NCBI GenBank assembly: GCA_041592335.1
Contig: JBFHQE010000006.1
Coordinates: 70,703 to 134,702 of the forward strand
From: JBFHQE01 sp041592335
Lineage (GTDB): Bacteria > Pseudomonadota > Gammaproteobacteria > Thiohalobacterales > Thiohalobacteraceae
Direction: 5' to 3'
Length of the DNA stretch: 64,000 bases
This document shows positions 8,801-18,089 of the stretch, one piece after another. The notes beneath the pieces were generated by a model. It saw nothing but the letters and a program-made list of their open reading frames with translations. It was not told the origin of the DNA and searched no databases. Every line of letters starts with the position of its first letter. Positions within the stretch are counted from its first letter, which is position 1. Both the position numbers and the translations under genes were made by a program.

Positions 8801-9262
8801 ATGTCGATTGCTATCGCCCTGCATTTGCTCGCCGCCGTCATCTGGGTTGGCGGCATGTTCTTCGCCTACATGGCACTGCGTCCGGCTGCGGCCCAGTTAC
8901 TCGAACCGCCCCAGCGACTACCGTTATGGGTAGGCACCTTCGGCCGCTTCTTCCCCTGGGTCTGGCTGTCGGTAGCGATTCTGCCAATTACTGGCTACTG
9001 GATCATATTCGGCGTCATGGGCGGCATGGCGAACGTCGGCTTGCATGTACACCTCATGCAGGGCCTGGGCTGGCTGATGATCCTGTTGTATATGCATGTC
9101 TTTTTTGCCCCCTTCAAGAAACTCAAACTGCGTGTCATTGAGGGTAACTGGCCCGAGGCTGCCGCGCAGCTCAACCGGATCCGCCGCACCATCGGCCTCA
9201 ACCTGGTTCTCGGATTGATTGTGGTGATTATCGCCGGCGGTGGACGCTATTTCAGTTTCTAG
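8801..9262 (+). CDS. CopD-like integral membrane protein
   Basis: A 153-residue membrane protein with about four hydrophobic helices (roughly residues 1-27, 50-72, 80-102 and 130-150). It resembles the CopD/DUF family of small membrane proteins with conserved histidines; His is seen in IALHLLAAVIWVGG and in the GLHVHLMQGLGW and YMHVFF segments. Heme or copper binding is conceivable but not shown. AAAGGAA precedes the start and the gene is probably co-transcribed with the hydrolase at 8003. Confidence 0.65.
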   Translation: MSIAIALHLLAAVIWVGGMFFAYMALRPAAAQLLEPPQRLPLWVGTFGRFFPWVWLSVAILPITGYWIIFGVMGGMANVGLHVHLMQGLGWLMILLYMHVFFAPFKKLKLRVIEGNWPEAAAQLNRIRRTIGLNLVLGLIVVIIAGGGRYFSF

Positions 9263-9421
9263 TCCATCGACAAAAAGTCGGCTGGAAAATGAAAAATCAA
9301 GCTGTTGCAGCAAGAATTCCACGCACTATCGTACCGCTACATGATCTCGATCCATGTCCTGTGCTTGCACTGGCGATATTCTGTTCCTATACCTAATTTG
9401 AACCCCTGAAATGGCGCAGGA

Positions 9422-9435
9422 TGCCATCGATGGCA
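9422..9435. other. 14-bp perfect palindrome in the 9263-9479 gap
   Basis: TGCCATCGATGGCA is an exact palindrome 45 bases before the start of the gene at 9480. It could be an operator or chance. The rest of this 217-base gap shows only a weak 35-codon frame (from 9289) without a good ribosome site. Confidence 0.3.
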
Positions 9436-9479
9436 GACAGATTATCCCCGTAGGATAAGCAAACACAGAGGCTGACATC

Positions 9480-9767
9480 ATGAGCACAGAATACGAACCC
9501 CGGATCGGTGACTGGTACCGTTCTCGCGGCGGCGATAATTTTGAGATCGTTGCTTTGGATGAAGCCGATCAAACCCTGGAGATTCAGTATTTCGATGGCA
9601 CGGTCGAGGAACTCGATCTGGATACCTGGTACGAACTGGATATCGATGCCATAGAACCTCCGGAAGACTGGTCCGGGTCGCTGGATATCCAGCGCGACGA
9701 CTACGGCGTCGACCTTGAATTCAGCCAGACCGATGCCTGGCAGAACCCGCTCGATAACGTGGAATGA
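9480..9767 (+). CDS. DUF6763-like acidic small protein
   Basis: A 95-residue, very acidic protein beginning with EPRIGDWYRSRGGDNFEIVALDE, followed by FDGTVEELDLDTWYELDI. The pattern GxWY, then a V/I-rich strand, then D-D-WY-x-L is shared with the 74-residue protein at 23939, suggesting one small beta-rich family (DUF6763-like). No enzymatic motif is visible. Its stop overlaps the endonuclease V start (ATGA), so the two are translationally coupled. Confidence 0.6.
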   Translation: MSTEYEPRIGDWYRSRGGDNFEIVALDEADQTLEIQYFDGTVEELDLDTWYELDIDAIEPPEDWSGSLDIQRDDYGVDLEFSQTDAWQNPLDNVE

Positions 9768-10444
9768 TGCATACCAGCGCCATACATCCCTGGCTGGTCA
9801 CTCCCGCCTACGCCAGAACCATTCAGTCTGAACTCGCGGAAGATGTCATATGCGAGCCGGACTTCGAAGAGATTCGGCGCATTGCCGGTGTCGATATCGG
9901 TTTTGAAGATAATGGCCGCATCACTCGCGCGGCGATCAGCGTGCTGGATTTTGAATCTCTGCAACCGCTTGAAGAAGTCATCGTGCGGGAACCGACACGC
10001 TTTCCCTACGTACCCGGCCTGCTGTCATTCCGGGAAGTCCCCGCGCTGCTGGATGCACTGGAAGGCCTGGACACACCGCCGGATATGATCTTGTGCGACG
10101 GTCAGGGACTCGCTCACCCAAGGCGCTTCGGACTTGCCTCCCATCTCGGCATTGTCAGCGACATCCCAACCATCGGCGTCGCCAAAAGCCGCCTGATCGG
10201 TACTTACCGGGAACCTGGAGAAACCAAGGGGAGCTGGTCGCCCTTGCTGGACGAAGGGGAAATTATCGGTGCGGTGCTGCGCACCCGCCGGGGCACCCAG
10301 CCGCTTTTTGTCTCGATCGGTCACCGGGTCGACCTGGCCTCGGCCATCAGGCTGGTTCTGCACTGCACACCCAGATTCCGTCTTCCGGAAACCACACGCC
10401 GAGCCCACCATTTAGCCTCAGCTACACCCCAAAATCAACACTAA
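9764..10444 (+). CDS. nfi: Endonuclease V
   Basis: Deoxyinosine-specific nuclease that nicks DNA near deaminated adenine. 226 residues. The conserved active-site segments are present: AGVDIGF (first Asp), the wedge motif FPYVPGLLSFRE, DGQGLAHPRRFGLASHLG (second catalytic Asp), and GVAKSRLIG. The C-terminal ~15 residues beyond the fold look unstructured. Coupled by overlap to the acidic protein upstream. Confidence 0.93.
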   Translation: MMHTSAIHPWLVTPAYARTIQSELAEDVICEPDFEEIRRIAGVDIGFEDNGRITRAAISVLDFESLQPLEEVIVREPTRFPYVPGLLSFREVPALLDALEGLDTPPDMILCDGQGLAHPRRFGLASHLGIVSDIPTIGVAKSRLIGTYREPGETKGSWSPLLDEGEIIGAVLRTRRGTQPLFVSIGHRVDLASAIRLVLHCTPRFRLPETTRRAHHLASATPQNQH

Positions 10445-10557
10445 ATATCGGAATTTATTCGATTTATACCCGCCATTAAAAAATTAGTGGTCTCTAATAT
10501 GTTCAGGGCTTGATAAACCCGACTAATGCCCTTAAGTTTGGTCATAAGGTGTCTTTT

Positions 10558-10662
10558 ATGGATATCACGTTAGCGGCGGGTCAAGTTGGTTATGCGCTCG
10601 CCGATAACTTTATCGAAGGCAGCTGTTTTAGTTGCCGCAACGCAGGAGGTGTACCATGGTGA
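10558..10662 (+). CDS. Possible 34-residue small ORF upstream of and overlapping the next gene
   Basis: ATG 10558 follows AAGGTG by 7 bases and encodes a 34-residue peptide containing a CFSCR motif. Its TGA lies 4 bases inside the next gene, whose ribosome site it covers, so it could control translation of that gene. No homologue is recognised. It may instead be just a leader segment. The gap 10445-10557 is AT-rich with a TAATAT-type -10 possibility and a short CCTTA/TAAGG hairpin around the ribosome site. Confidence 0.35.
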   Translation: MDITLAAGQVGYALADNFIEGSCFSCRNAGGVPW

Positions 10663-10868
10663 TGGTCCTGGATATGGCCAAAGGTTCATGCCACGACGAG
10701 ACTAGCCACGAAGTTTTCGACTCCCACGCCGAAGCCCTGGAAATGACCCCTGTGCTGGCACTGCAAGAGTACGATTTCGCCACCGCGCGCCCTCAGCAAC
10801 CTGCCATGCCCGTCGAGCTGGCCACTGCGGATATCGAGAAATTTATCGCGCTCAATGAATCCTGCTGA
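10656..10868 (+). CDS. Hypothetical protein, 70 residues
   Basis: ATG 10656 is preceded by a strong GGAGGTG ribosome site. The protein (MVMVLDMAKGSCHDETSHEV...) is soluble and acidic, with two Cys, one near each end, and no recognised domain. An alternative TTG start eight codons upstream is less likely. It is convergent with the Rieske gene across a shared hairpin. Confidence 0.55.
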   Translation: MVMVLDMAKGSCHDETSHEVFDSHAEALEMTPVLALQEYDFATARPQQPAMPVELATADIEKFIALNESC

Positions 10869-10900
10869 TTAATCGGCGCAACAAGGCTCAACTTTCTGGA

Positions 10901-10929
10901 GAAAACGCTCGCTTCATGCGGGCGTTTTC
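10901..10929. terminator. Bidirectional terminator overlapping the Rieske stop
   Basis: GAAAACGC and GCGTTTTC form an 8-bp stem around an internal CG-rich loop, with A and T tails on both sides. The hairpin covers the last codons of the Rieske gene (stop at 10914-10916) and lies downstream of the gene at 10656, so it can end transcription from both sides. Confidence 0.65.
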
Positions 10930-11258
10930 GCTTTGTAAAACACCTCTCCTTCGACAATTTCGATATCAATCGGCTTCAAGCCCTTGCCAACACAGGGCCC
11001 CTTCACGCACTGCCCCGAATCAATCTCAAACAGGGCATGATGGGTGGAACACTGAATATGCATCTTGTCGACACTCAAAAACTCCCCCGGTACCCAGTCC
11101 AGCGGACTGCCCGCATGCGGACAATGATTGACGTAGGCAAACACTTCCTCGCCCTTGCGCACCAGGCACAAATCCCAGGGCAACCCGCTTTGTTCCATAT
11201 TCACTGCCAGACTGCCCGGATCTTCAAGATCAGAAAGCGCACAAAGCCGTTTACTCAT
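10914..11258 (-). CDS. Rieske [2Fe-2S] ferredoxin-like protein
   Basis: A 114-residue protein with both Rieske cluster boxes: C46-P-H48 in NHCPHAGSPLDW and C70-S-T-H73 in IQCSTHHALFEI. There is no signal peptide or membrane anchor, so it is a soluble cytoplasmic electron carrier or ferredoxin component of an oxygenase. No oxygenase subunit is nearby. Its start overlaps the PfkB kinase stop by 8 bases, indicating co-transcription. Confidence 0.9.
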   Translation of the reverse strand: MSKRLCALSDLEDPGSLAVNMEQSGLPWDLCLVRKGEEVFAYVNHCPHAGSPLDWVPGEFLSVDKMHIQCSTHHALFEIDSGQCVKGPCVGKGLKPIDIEIVEGEVFYKAKTPA

Positions 11259-12117
11259 TGACTAACCCCTTCAAACCGTATTGAGTACATTTCTTTCCCG
11301 CCAGGCGACAGGCCTGCGTCAGCGTCTCGGACCAGCCGAGACCTCGCAGACGCGCGCCTATCACTGCCGCATTAAAGGTATCCCCTGCACCCAGGCTATC
11401 CACAACCCGCTCGATATTAGTCGCAGGCGCGTGCAAACGTTCTCCGCTTGCGGTTGCCATCCAGGCGCCCTGAGCGCCCCATGCGATAACGCAATCGGTA
11501 TTTGCCACCCTGTGCCGATCCAGAAATTCCTCGGCGGAGGTTGCCCCCATCGCCGTGGCATAGTGGCGTGAAAACAGCAGCAAACCGGCTTCTTTGAACA
11601 GTCGGTCAATCTGGTCGCGCGGCTTTTCAATTTCCACGGAGCATGGAACTCGCGGCGCCTTCGCTCGAGCATGCGCCAGCATTCGTGCAGTCTGTTCGAC
11701 ATTGCGTCCTTCAAAATGGAGCCAATCGAAGGCACTCAGGTCGATGCTGGCAAACTGCGCAAAATCGAATTCCGGAAGATCACGGTAATGCACAATGGTC
11801 CGTGAACCAGTCGCTTCACTGAGCGCGATATAGGAAGTCGGCATTTGCCCGGTCGCGAGTCGCCGACAGTGCGCCGTATCGATGCCACTGGCAGCCAGCT
11901 CTTCGCGGATAAATTCGCTGGCGGCTGTTTCCACCAATACGCCGGCCCAGCTGCAGGCATGCCCAAGCTGACTTAGCACCGTCAGCGTATTGGTGGCATT
12001 GCCACCACGCCGCACACTTTGGGAATGCGCACGGACCTCGCTATCCTCAGCGGGATAATCGGTCACGGTATTGATGATGTCGAGCGTGGCAATGCCAACG
12101 GCGAGAATCCGGGCCAT
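11251..12117 (-). CDS. PfkB-family sugar kinase
   Basis: A 288-residue ribokinase-superfamily kinase. The N-terminal signature is RRGGNATNTLTVLSQLG. The C-terminal ATP/anion-hole signature DSLGAGDTFNAAVIGARL contains the catalytic Asp. Overall it looks more like ketohexokinase-type or uncharacterised sugar kinases than ribokinase. The substrate cannot be assigned. Forms a two-gene unit with the overlapping Rieske gene, an odd pairing. Confidence 0.88.
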   Translation of the reverse strand: MARILAVGIATLDIINTVTDYPAEDSEVRAHSQSVRRGGNATNTLTVLSQLGHACSWAGVLVETAASEFIREELAASGIDTAHCRRLATGQMPTSYIALSEATGSRTIVHYRDLPEFDFAQFASIDLSAFDWLHFEGRNVEQTARMLAHARAKAPRVPCSVEIEKPRDQIDRLFKEAGLLLFSRHYATAMGATSAEEFLDRHRVANTDCVIAWGAQGAWMATASGERLHAPATNIERVVDSLGAGDTFNAAVIGARLRGLGWSETLTQACRLAGKKCTQYGLKGLVNE

Positions 12118-12156
12118 AGTGGCGCGGATTCTAGCAAAAAACAGTGCGTAAAAAAG

Positions 12157-15100
12157 TTACTGACGAACGACGCGGAAGCCGAGATTGTTCAATCTGGTCG
12201 TGGCGTACTGGTTGGCACGCTTGGCGAAACGCAACGAACTGGCCGTGCTGTCAAAGGCGCCACCGCGCACCACGCGTCGGGAACAGCGCGGCTCCATCCA
12301 GGCACTACCGTCGGCGGGCGCGCCATCATAGGAATCGTGGTAGCAATCCATCACCCACTCCGAAACATTTCCGGCGGTGTCGCTGAGCCCCAGGGGATTG
12401 AATTTGAAACTGGCGACCGGCGCTGTTTGCTTGCCATCCCAGTCACTGCCACAGTTGAAGCAATTTGCACGACCTTCACCGATAGAGTTACCCCACCAGT
12501 ACAGGTTACGCGCATCCACACCCGCGGCATATTCCCATTCCGCCTCGGTCGGCAGGCGGTATTTACGACCGGTTTGTTCAGATAACCACTGCGTATAAGC
12601 CACTGCATCGTCCCAGCTGATATTGATGACGGGACGATTGCCGCGGCCCCAGCCCATATCGTCCGGTAACTCCCGGCCGGTGGCATTGGCAAAGGCATCG
12701 TATTGGGCAAAGGTTATCTCGGTCTGGCTGATGGCAAACGCGGCCAGCTGTACACTGTGACGCGGGCGCTCATCGAATTCGAGTGAATTGGCGCCACTCC
12801 CCATCATGAATTCTGTCGCTGATATTTTCACCAGCAGCGGCGTCGGCACTTCCGGCAGACGATCTTGCACAGTCACCGGTTTAGGTAACGCCTTCTCAAC
12901 CGGCGCCACCAGCGACGGTTTGGGTTCAGGCTTTGGCGCAGGCCTGGCAACCGGAATCGGTGTAATGTCGGCATCAACCTTGTCTTCCGCCACTTGCGTT
13001 ACCGAGGGCGCCTGGGCAACAGGTTCAACTTCAGAAGGAACGGTCTTAACCTCGGCAACGGGTGCGCCAGTAACAGCTGCCTGCTGCTGATACCAGAGAA
13101 CGCCTCCCGCAGCGGCAGCACCGATCAGCAAGCCGCCAATCAAGCCCATGATCAGCCCGCCACTGCGCTTCGGTTCTGACTGGGTCGGGGGAATCATCAC
13201 CCGTGGTTCAGGTTCAGGATCCGGTTCGGGCATGGCACGACTGCTGTTTATCACCTGCTCCGGTGCCTGTTGCGCCTGGCTGATGATCAGTTGTTCCTGC
13301 AGCCGTGAAACCTCGTCTTCCGCCTGGCTCCGGGAACTGGCCGCGGCATCCATCTGGGCCTTCAGGTTTGCCAGTTCCTGCTGTAACCGCTGAACTTCAT
13401 CGCCCTCATCGCCACCCAGCACCGCATCGGTTTGCGCAGCCTGCAGGATCTCGAGTTCAGAACGATACTGATTTGCCTGATCGCGCGCTTCGTTGAGCAG
13501 CAACTGCAGTCGTTCGATTTCACTGCTATCCACCGCCAGGTCTTCTGTCGATGCGCTCGATTTGAGGTCCGCAATCTGTTGCTGCAGCGCGGCAACATCG
13601 GCATTGGTTGCCAACCGCAACTGATCCAGCTCGGCCTGTAACGCCCGCTCGCGCTCGAGGCCCGTTTCCTGCGCATCGTTAAGCGATTCACGCATCACCT
13701 CGCACTGTTCTTCCGCATCCAGTTTTTCCTGGCGCGCTTGTTCCAGCGCCTGTACCTGCTGTTGCGCTTCAGAATTCAGTCGGGTAATTTCTCTGCTGAG
13801 CTCGGCAATACGCTGCGCGGACTCAGCTTGCATGGATGCCGCACCGGAACCACGTGCCGATTGCTCATGCGACAAAGATGTTTTGACCACTTCCAGTTCT
13901 GACCGTAATGCTTCCTCGGTTTTACGGGCTGCCTCACGTTCTTTTGCCGCAAGATCACGCACCTTCTCAAGCTCGGCACTGGCTTCGCCGGCCTCGCTAC
14001 GCAAGGCGTCGAGCTGCGCAATTAATTCGGCCTGTTTCTCCTCGGCCTGCTGCTGCCCCTCGGCAGCCGATTGTTCCACTTCGGCAAGCGACTTCTGCAA
14101 TGCCTCAAGCGCGGCAGACTTTTCATCTATCGCCGCCTGGAACTGCTCCTGTTGCGCCGTGCGTTCCACGCGTTCGCTTTCAAGATCGGCTGCTGTTTGT
14201 TGTCGACTTTCCTCGGCCTCAGTCAGCTGCAAACCTAATGCTTCCAGTGCCATGCTGGCTTCACTGGCTTCGGTACGTATCGCTTCCAGCTGTTCGGTAA
14301 ATTCAGCCTGCCTGCTCTCCGCCTGCTGGTGCGCATCCCGTGCCGACTGCTCTGCTTCGCCAAGCGCTTTTTTCAGCGACTCCAGCTCAGTGGATTTTTC
14401 CTCGATTTCACGCTGCAGTTGTTCCTGTTGCGCCGTGTGTTCCGCGCGTTCGCTTTCGAGATCGGCCGCTGTTTGCGAACGCAGCGCTTCCAGTTCCACG
14501 CTGACTTGACCCGCTTCCGCGCGCACAGCTTCCAACTGTTCAGCAAATTCAGCCTGCCTGACTTCTGCCTGCTGCTGAATATCCCGTGCCGACTGCTCTG
14601 CCTCGGCAAGCGCTTGTTGAAGCGCATCCAGTTGAGCGGATTTTTCTTCAACCTCCGCCTGTAATTTTGACAGGCTGTCTTTTTGTTCGCTGTTCTCGCC
14701 CTCAAGCGCCTTACTGGTTAATTCCAGTTCGGCAATACGTACATTTGCATCGTCCAGCGCAGACTGCTTTTCGTTCAAGGACTCTTGCTGCAGTTGTTGC
14801 GTATCCTGCAGGCTGGATAGGGTCTGTTCAGTTTCCTGCAGCTTGCTCTGCAGCGACTGCAGGGTAACCTGCAGTTCTGATTTTTCCTGTTCGAGCTCTG
14901 CCAGTCGTTGCTGTTGTTCATCCAGCGAACTGGAGCCCTCGGATAGACGAGATTCAAGCGCCGTAATTTTCTCGGACAGCTGCTGCTTTTCTGCATCCAG
15001 CTCGGCAAGACGCTGTTCGGCAAGCTGCGCCGCTTCTTGCTGCACTGCGAATGCAGACTGTGATTCCTGCTCAGCGGCATGCATCTGGGCCTGAATATCC

Positions 15101-17619
15101 GCAACACTCTTGCGTTCCTGTTCCAGCGCCTCCTGAACCTGCTGCAACTGTTGCTGTGATTCCGCGAGAGCGGCGGTTGTTTGCTCCAGCTCTGTCACGA
15201 GGGTTTCAAGCTGCTCATCGGCGGCCGATTTCACCTGCTCAATCGCCGTACTTTTCTGCTGGTGTTCCTGTTCAGCCAATTGCAGCGCGGCCTGAAGATC
15301 GGCCAGCTCGCGATCCATCGCCTCCTTATCCTGCTCCAGCATTTGCAGGGTTTGCTGCGCCTGGTCTCGTTCCTGCTGCAAAGATTCGCGATCAGTTTCC
15401 AGCTGCGCCAGGGTCGCCTCAAGATCCTTGACGCGTGCTTCCCGAGCCTGCGCGTCCTTCAGCTTTTCACTCAGGCTGTCAATCTCTGACTGCAGTTCCG
15501 CCATTTGTCCATCAGCGGCCACCTTGGCCTCGTCCAGCGCCAGCTTGAGATCGGCGTGAGTGGATTCGGCATGTTGCTTCAGCTCAGTATTCTGCGATTG
15601 CGCATTATCCAGCTCGCTGCGAGCCTGCTGCAGCTGCTGATTCAGTTGTTCGACCTGCTCACGCAGCACAGTTTCCGCATCGGAAGATGCACGGGATTTC
15701 GACTCAAGCTCGGCCTGGTGCGCGCTATTGGCTTTCTCCAGTTGGGACTCGAGATCGCTAAGGCGCTGTTGCGCCGCCGCCAGATCCTGTTGCAACTGCT
15801 GTATTTGTGTCGAATGCGCCTGCTGGTCAGTCTTGCTTTGCTGTTCCAGTTCGACCAGTGAAGAACGCGCCTGATCGCGTTCTTCTCGTGCGCTGGCAAG
15901 GTCATTCTGCAACGCCTGCAGATGCTCGTTGTGTTCAGAATTCGCCTGTGTGCCCGCTTCACGCGCATTGGATAGCTCCTGCTTGAGGGTTTGCAGGTCA
16001 CGGTCACGATCCGCAAGTTGTTGCTGCAATGTCTTGAAGGCGGATTCGCGTTCGTTCAACTGAGCCTGCAAGGCGGCAACGGCTTCGCGCTGTTCGGCAA
16101 GCGTGGATGTCAGTGCCTGTTGTTGCTGCTCGGCAGAGGCGCCACTGGTATGGGCTGCATTGAGCGCCAGCTCCAGCTCTTCAACCTTCGACTGCAGGTC
16201 ATCGCGCTCCTGGCTGATAGCTGCGGCAACACTGGCTTTCTGTTCCTGTTCGGCCAACGCCGCCCTGGCGGCCTCCAGTTCCTGTTTTGCCTCGGTGAAA
16301 GCGGCCTCGGCTGCCTGCTTGGCCTCTTCGGCTACCTTGATCTGCTCTCGCGTTTCACGGATTTTTGCCGTGGCGTCTTCACGGAACTGACGAAAACGCG
16401 CGAGCTCCTTGCCGTAATCCTGCTTGTCGTCATCCCTGGGCTGGCGACTTTCGGCGCCTTCCTGCACCGGCAGCTCAACCACATTGGCGGAGGGCTGTGT
16501 TGAACTGGCCGCACTCGGCGATGCGGCCGGTTCCGCCGCTACAGGCTGCGCGGCACCTTCACCGGCCAGTTCGTCCGCTGGCACGCCGGTAACGCCACCC
16601 TCGAGCACATAGACTTCGAGATCATTCTGACTTAGTAGAAATGCCGCGCTGGCACTGCGATTCCCGGTGTCGCAGCACATAATGTATTTCTTGTCGTTAG
16701 GCAGCTGGCTGGCTTCCAGGCGCAGGGCCGACAGGGGAACATTCCGCGCTCCCGGGATATAACGGTTTTCAAATTCACCCGGCAGACGCACATCCAGCCA
16801 GACAGCCTCGTCCTTGTCGACCAGTTCCTTGGCCGCGGGGTACGCCAGCTTGTTAACCAGCGGTTCCTTGAGGAGCTCGACAAAATCTTTCTTGGCCAGG
16901 CGTACCAGACTGCCGTCGGTGAGCATAGTGATAGTTGCGTTGCGCTTGGCATCCGATACCAGCGCATCTTCACCGAACGCATCGCCATCCGACAATTCAG
17001 CCAGTTTAACTTCCTTGGCATTGGGAGAGGGACGACGGGTTACTGCACAGCGACCCTTGGTGACAACATAGAAATAATCGCCTTCTTCACCCTGTTCTAT
17101 GATTTTTTCGCCCGCGGATACGGTAACGGACTCAACGCTCATCAACAGGCGCTGGATATTGGACGGCGGCAGGCGCAGGAATGCCTTTGACTGGAGCATT
17201 TTGGTCATCCAGTCATCGTCGTCCTCATCATTAATTTCGGCGACTTCGTAACCGGAAGACTGGTCCCAGGTCAGGAAAATATCAAGAAAACTGGAATCGA
17301 TGCGCGCCAGCGTAACCTTGGTCTTGGCACGAGCGGATATCTGCCTGGGCTGCTGGTGCGCGAGCGGATGACGACTGGAATCCTCGCCTCCTTTCACGGT
17401 ACCCATCACATTGTCGCCAGACACCAGGTTAACTTCGCCTTCCAGCACATAAATGGACTGGTTATCGCGGTCACCTTCCTTGAAGATGAATTTCCCGGCC
17501 GGAACATCTTCAATCTGCGTCTTCTGGCTGACTTCGGCAAAATTGGCCGGAGACAATGCGTTAAACGGAATCAGACTCTGTAAGGTCTTTTTATCTAAGA
17601 TTTTTTTTGCAGCTCCCAT
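12157..17619 (-). CDS. Giant cNMP-binding/rhodanese/coiled-coil/FGE-like membrane protein
   Basis: 1,820 residues from ATG 17619. Domains in order: a degenerate cNMP-binding fold (~20-115); a second one (~140-250) keeping the phosphate cassette GEDALVSDAKRNA (E217, R226); a rhodanese domain (~265-345) with active loop CDTGNRS (Cys 316); a Pro/Ala linker; about 1,000 residues of Gln/Glu/Ala/Leu-rich coiled coil (~400-1450); one membrane helix (~1487-1512); a Pro-rich stretch; and a C-terminal FGE/SUMF1-like domain (~1595-1820) with LPTEAEWEYAA, GLSDTAGNVSEW and VVRGGAF. The cysteines used by formylglycine-generating enzymes after RGG are missing (RGGAFDSTASSLRFAKR), so oxidase activity is unlikely. 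The predicted topology is cytoplasmic sensor and coil with a periplasmic FGE-like head. A further GTG 16 codons upstream is possible. Function unknown; the gene stands alone between the kinase and HU. Confidence 0.85.
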   Translation of the reverse strand: MGAAKKILDKKTLQSLIPFNALSPANFAEVSQKTQIEDVPAGKFIFKEGDRDNQSIYVLEGEVNLVSGDNVMGTVKGGEDSSRHPLAHQQPRQISARAKTKVTLARIDSSFLDIFLTWDQSSGYEVAEINDEDDDDWMTKMLQSKAFLRLPPSNIQRLLMSVESVTVSAGEKIIEQGEEGDYFYVVTKGRCAVTRRPSPNAKEVKLAELSDGDAFGEDALVSDAKRNATITMLTDGSLVRLAKKDFVELLKEPLVNKLAYPAAKELVDKDEAVWLDVRLPGEFENRYIPGARNVPLSALRLEASQLPNDKKYIMCCDTGNRSASAAFLLSQNDLEVYVLEGGVTGVPADELAGEGAAQPVAAEPAASPSAASSTQPSANVVELPVQEGAESRQPRDDDKQDYGKELARFRQFREDATAKIRETREQIKVAEEAKQAAEAAFTEAKQELEAARAALAEQEQKASVAAAISQERDDLQSKVEELELALNAAHTSGASAEQQQQALTSTLAEQREAVAALQAQLNERESAFKTLQQQLADRDRDLQTLKQELSNAREAGTQANSEHNEHLQALQNDLASAREERDQARSSLVELEQQSKTDQQAHSTQIQQLQQDLAAAQQRLSDLESQLEKANSAHQAELESKSRASSDAETVLREQVEQLNQQLQQARSELDNAQSQNTELKQHAESTHADLKLALDEAKVAADGQMAELQSEIDSLSEKLKDAQAREARVKDLEATLAQLETDRESLQQERDQAQQTLQMLEQDKEAMDRELADLQAALQLAEQEHQQKSTAIEQVKSAADEQLETLVTELEQTTAALAESQQQLQQVQEALEQERKSVADIQAQMHAAEQESQSAFAVQQEAAQLAEQRLAELDAEKQQLSEKITALESRLSEGSSSLDEQQQRLAELEQEKSELQVTLQSLQSKLQETEQTLSSLQDTQQLQQESLNEKQSALDDANVRIAELELTSKALEGENSEQKDSLSKLQAEVEEKSAQLDALQQALAEAEQSARDIQQQAEVRQAEFAEQLEAVRAEAGQVSVELEALRSQTAADLESERAEHTAQQEQLQREIEEKSTELESLKKALGEAEQSARDAHQQAESRQAEFTEQLEAIRTEASEASMALEALGLQLTEAEESRQQTAADLESERVERTAQQEQFQAAIDEKSAALEALQKSLAEVEQSAAEGQQQAEEKQAELIAQLDALRSEAGEASAELEKVRDLAAKEREAARKTEEALRSELEVVKTSLSHEQSARGSGAASMQAESAQRIAELSREITRLNSEAQQQVQALEQARQEKLDAEEQCEVMRESLNDAQETGLERERALQAELDQLRLATNADVAALQQQIADLKSSASTEDLAVDSSEIERLQLLLNEARDQANQYRSELEILQAAQTDAVLGGDEGDEVQRLQQELANLKAQMDAAASSRSQAEDEVSRLQEQLIISQAQQAPEQVINSSRAMPEPDPEPEPRVMIPPTQSEPKRSGGLIMGLIGGLLIGAAAAGGVLWYQQQAAVTGAPVAEVKTVPSEVEPVAQAPSVTQVAEDKVDADITPIPVARPAPKPEPKPSLVAPVEKALPKPVTVQDRLPEVPTPLLVKISATEFMMGSGANSLEFDERPRHSVQLAAFAISQTEITFAQYDAFANATGRELPDDMGWGRGNRPVINISWDDAVAYTQWLSEQTGRKYRLPTEAEWEYAAGVDARNLYWWGNSIGEGRANCFNCGSDWDGKQTAPVASFKFNPLGLSDTAGNVSEWVMDCYHDSYDGAPADGSAWMEPRCSRRVVRGGAFDSTASSLRFAKRANQYATTRLNNLGFRVVRQ

Positions 17620-18089
17620 GCAGTTGCGACCCGTTCCTGTTTGACAAAAATAACCCTTCCGCGCCACCGCGACACGAACTCTGTCCTACCTATCGGCCAA
17701 TCGCCAGCGTTGCTTAAATCCTATTAATAAGTGTCAATCACAATTCACATCCAGCCAAAAGTGACGCAGTTCATGGTTTTTTTCAAAACCCATCTTGAAG
17801 CAGATCAGCCGCACACAAGGATGCAGCGCGGCTCAATGCAACAGCGAATCGCAACCACCTGTTGATCGAATCCATGACAAATATCAATTCATGTTGCGAC
17901 CGACATCCGCAATTACAGCCGACTGTATCGTTGCAAGATGCGTTTTATCCTATAAATAAAGCCTAAAAATGCTTTGACTTGTTTTTTATTTATGCTATAA
18001 AGCTTTCGACGTATATGAAATACACATATATATATGTGATTTCACGATGCAAAAGGATTCGAACACACCCGATAAGGAGGGTTTACTCT
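17620..18089. other. 470-base AT-rich intergenic region
   Basis: Divergent spacer between the giant gene and the HU gene. It holds the strong HU promoter (17974-18001). A TTGACA element on the minus strand at 17732-17737 may belong to the giant gene, but no convincing -10 is placed. No further gene or RNA is recognised. Confidence 0.6.
17974..18001 (+). promoter_or_regulatory. Sigma-70 promoter of the HU gene
   Basis: TTGACT (17974-17979), a 16-base spacer and TATAAA (17996-18001), with a TGC extended -10 element just upstream. It implies a leader of about 80 bases before ATG 18090. Confidence 0.75.

Noticed and set aside
13832..14509. Long plus-strand frames opposite the giant coiled-coil gene (for example 225 residues, Ser/Cys/Ala-rich)
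   Set aside because: They are antisense readings of Gln/Glu/Ala/Leu repeats, of low complexity, without ribosome sites or family likeness.
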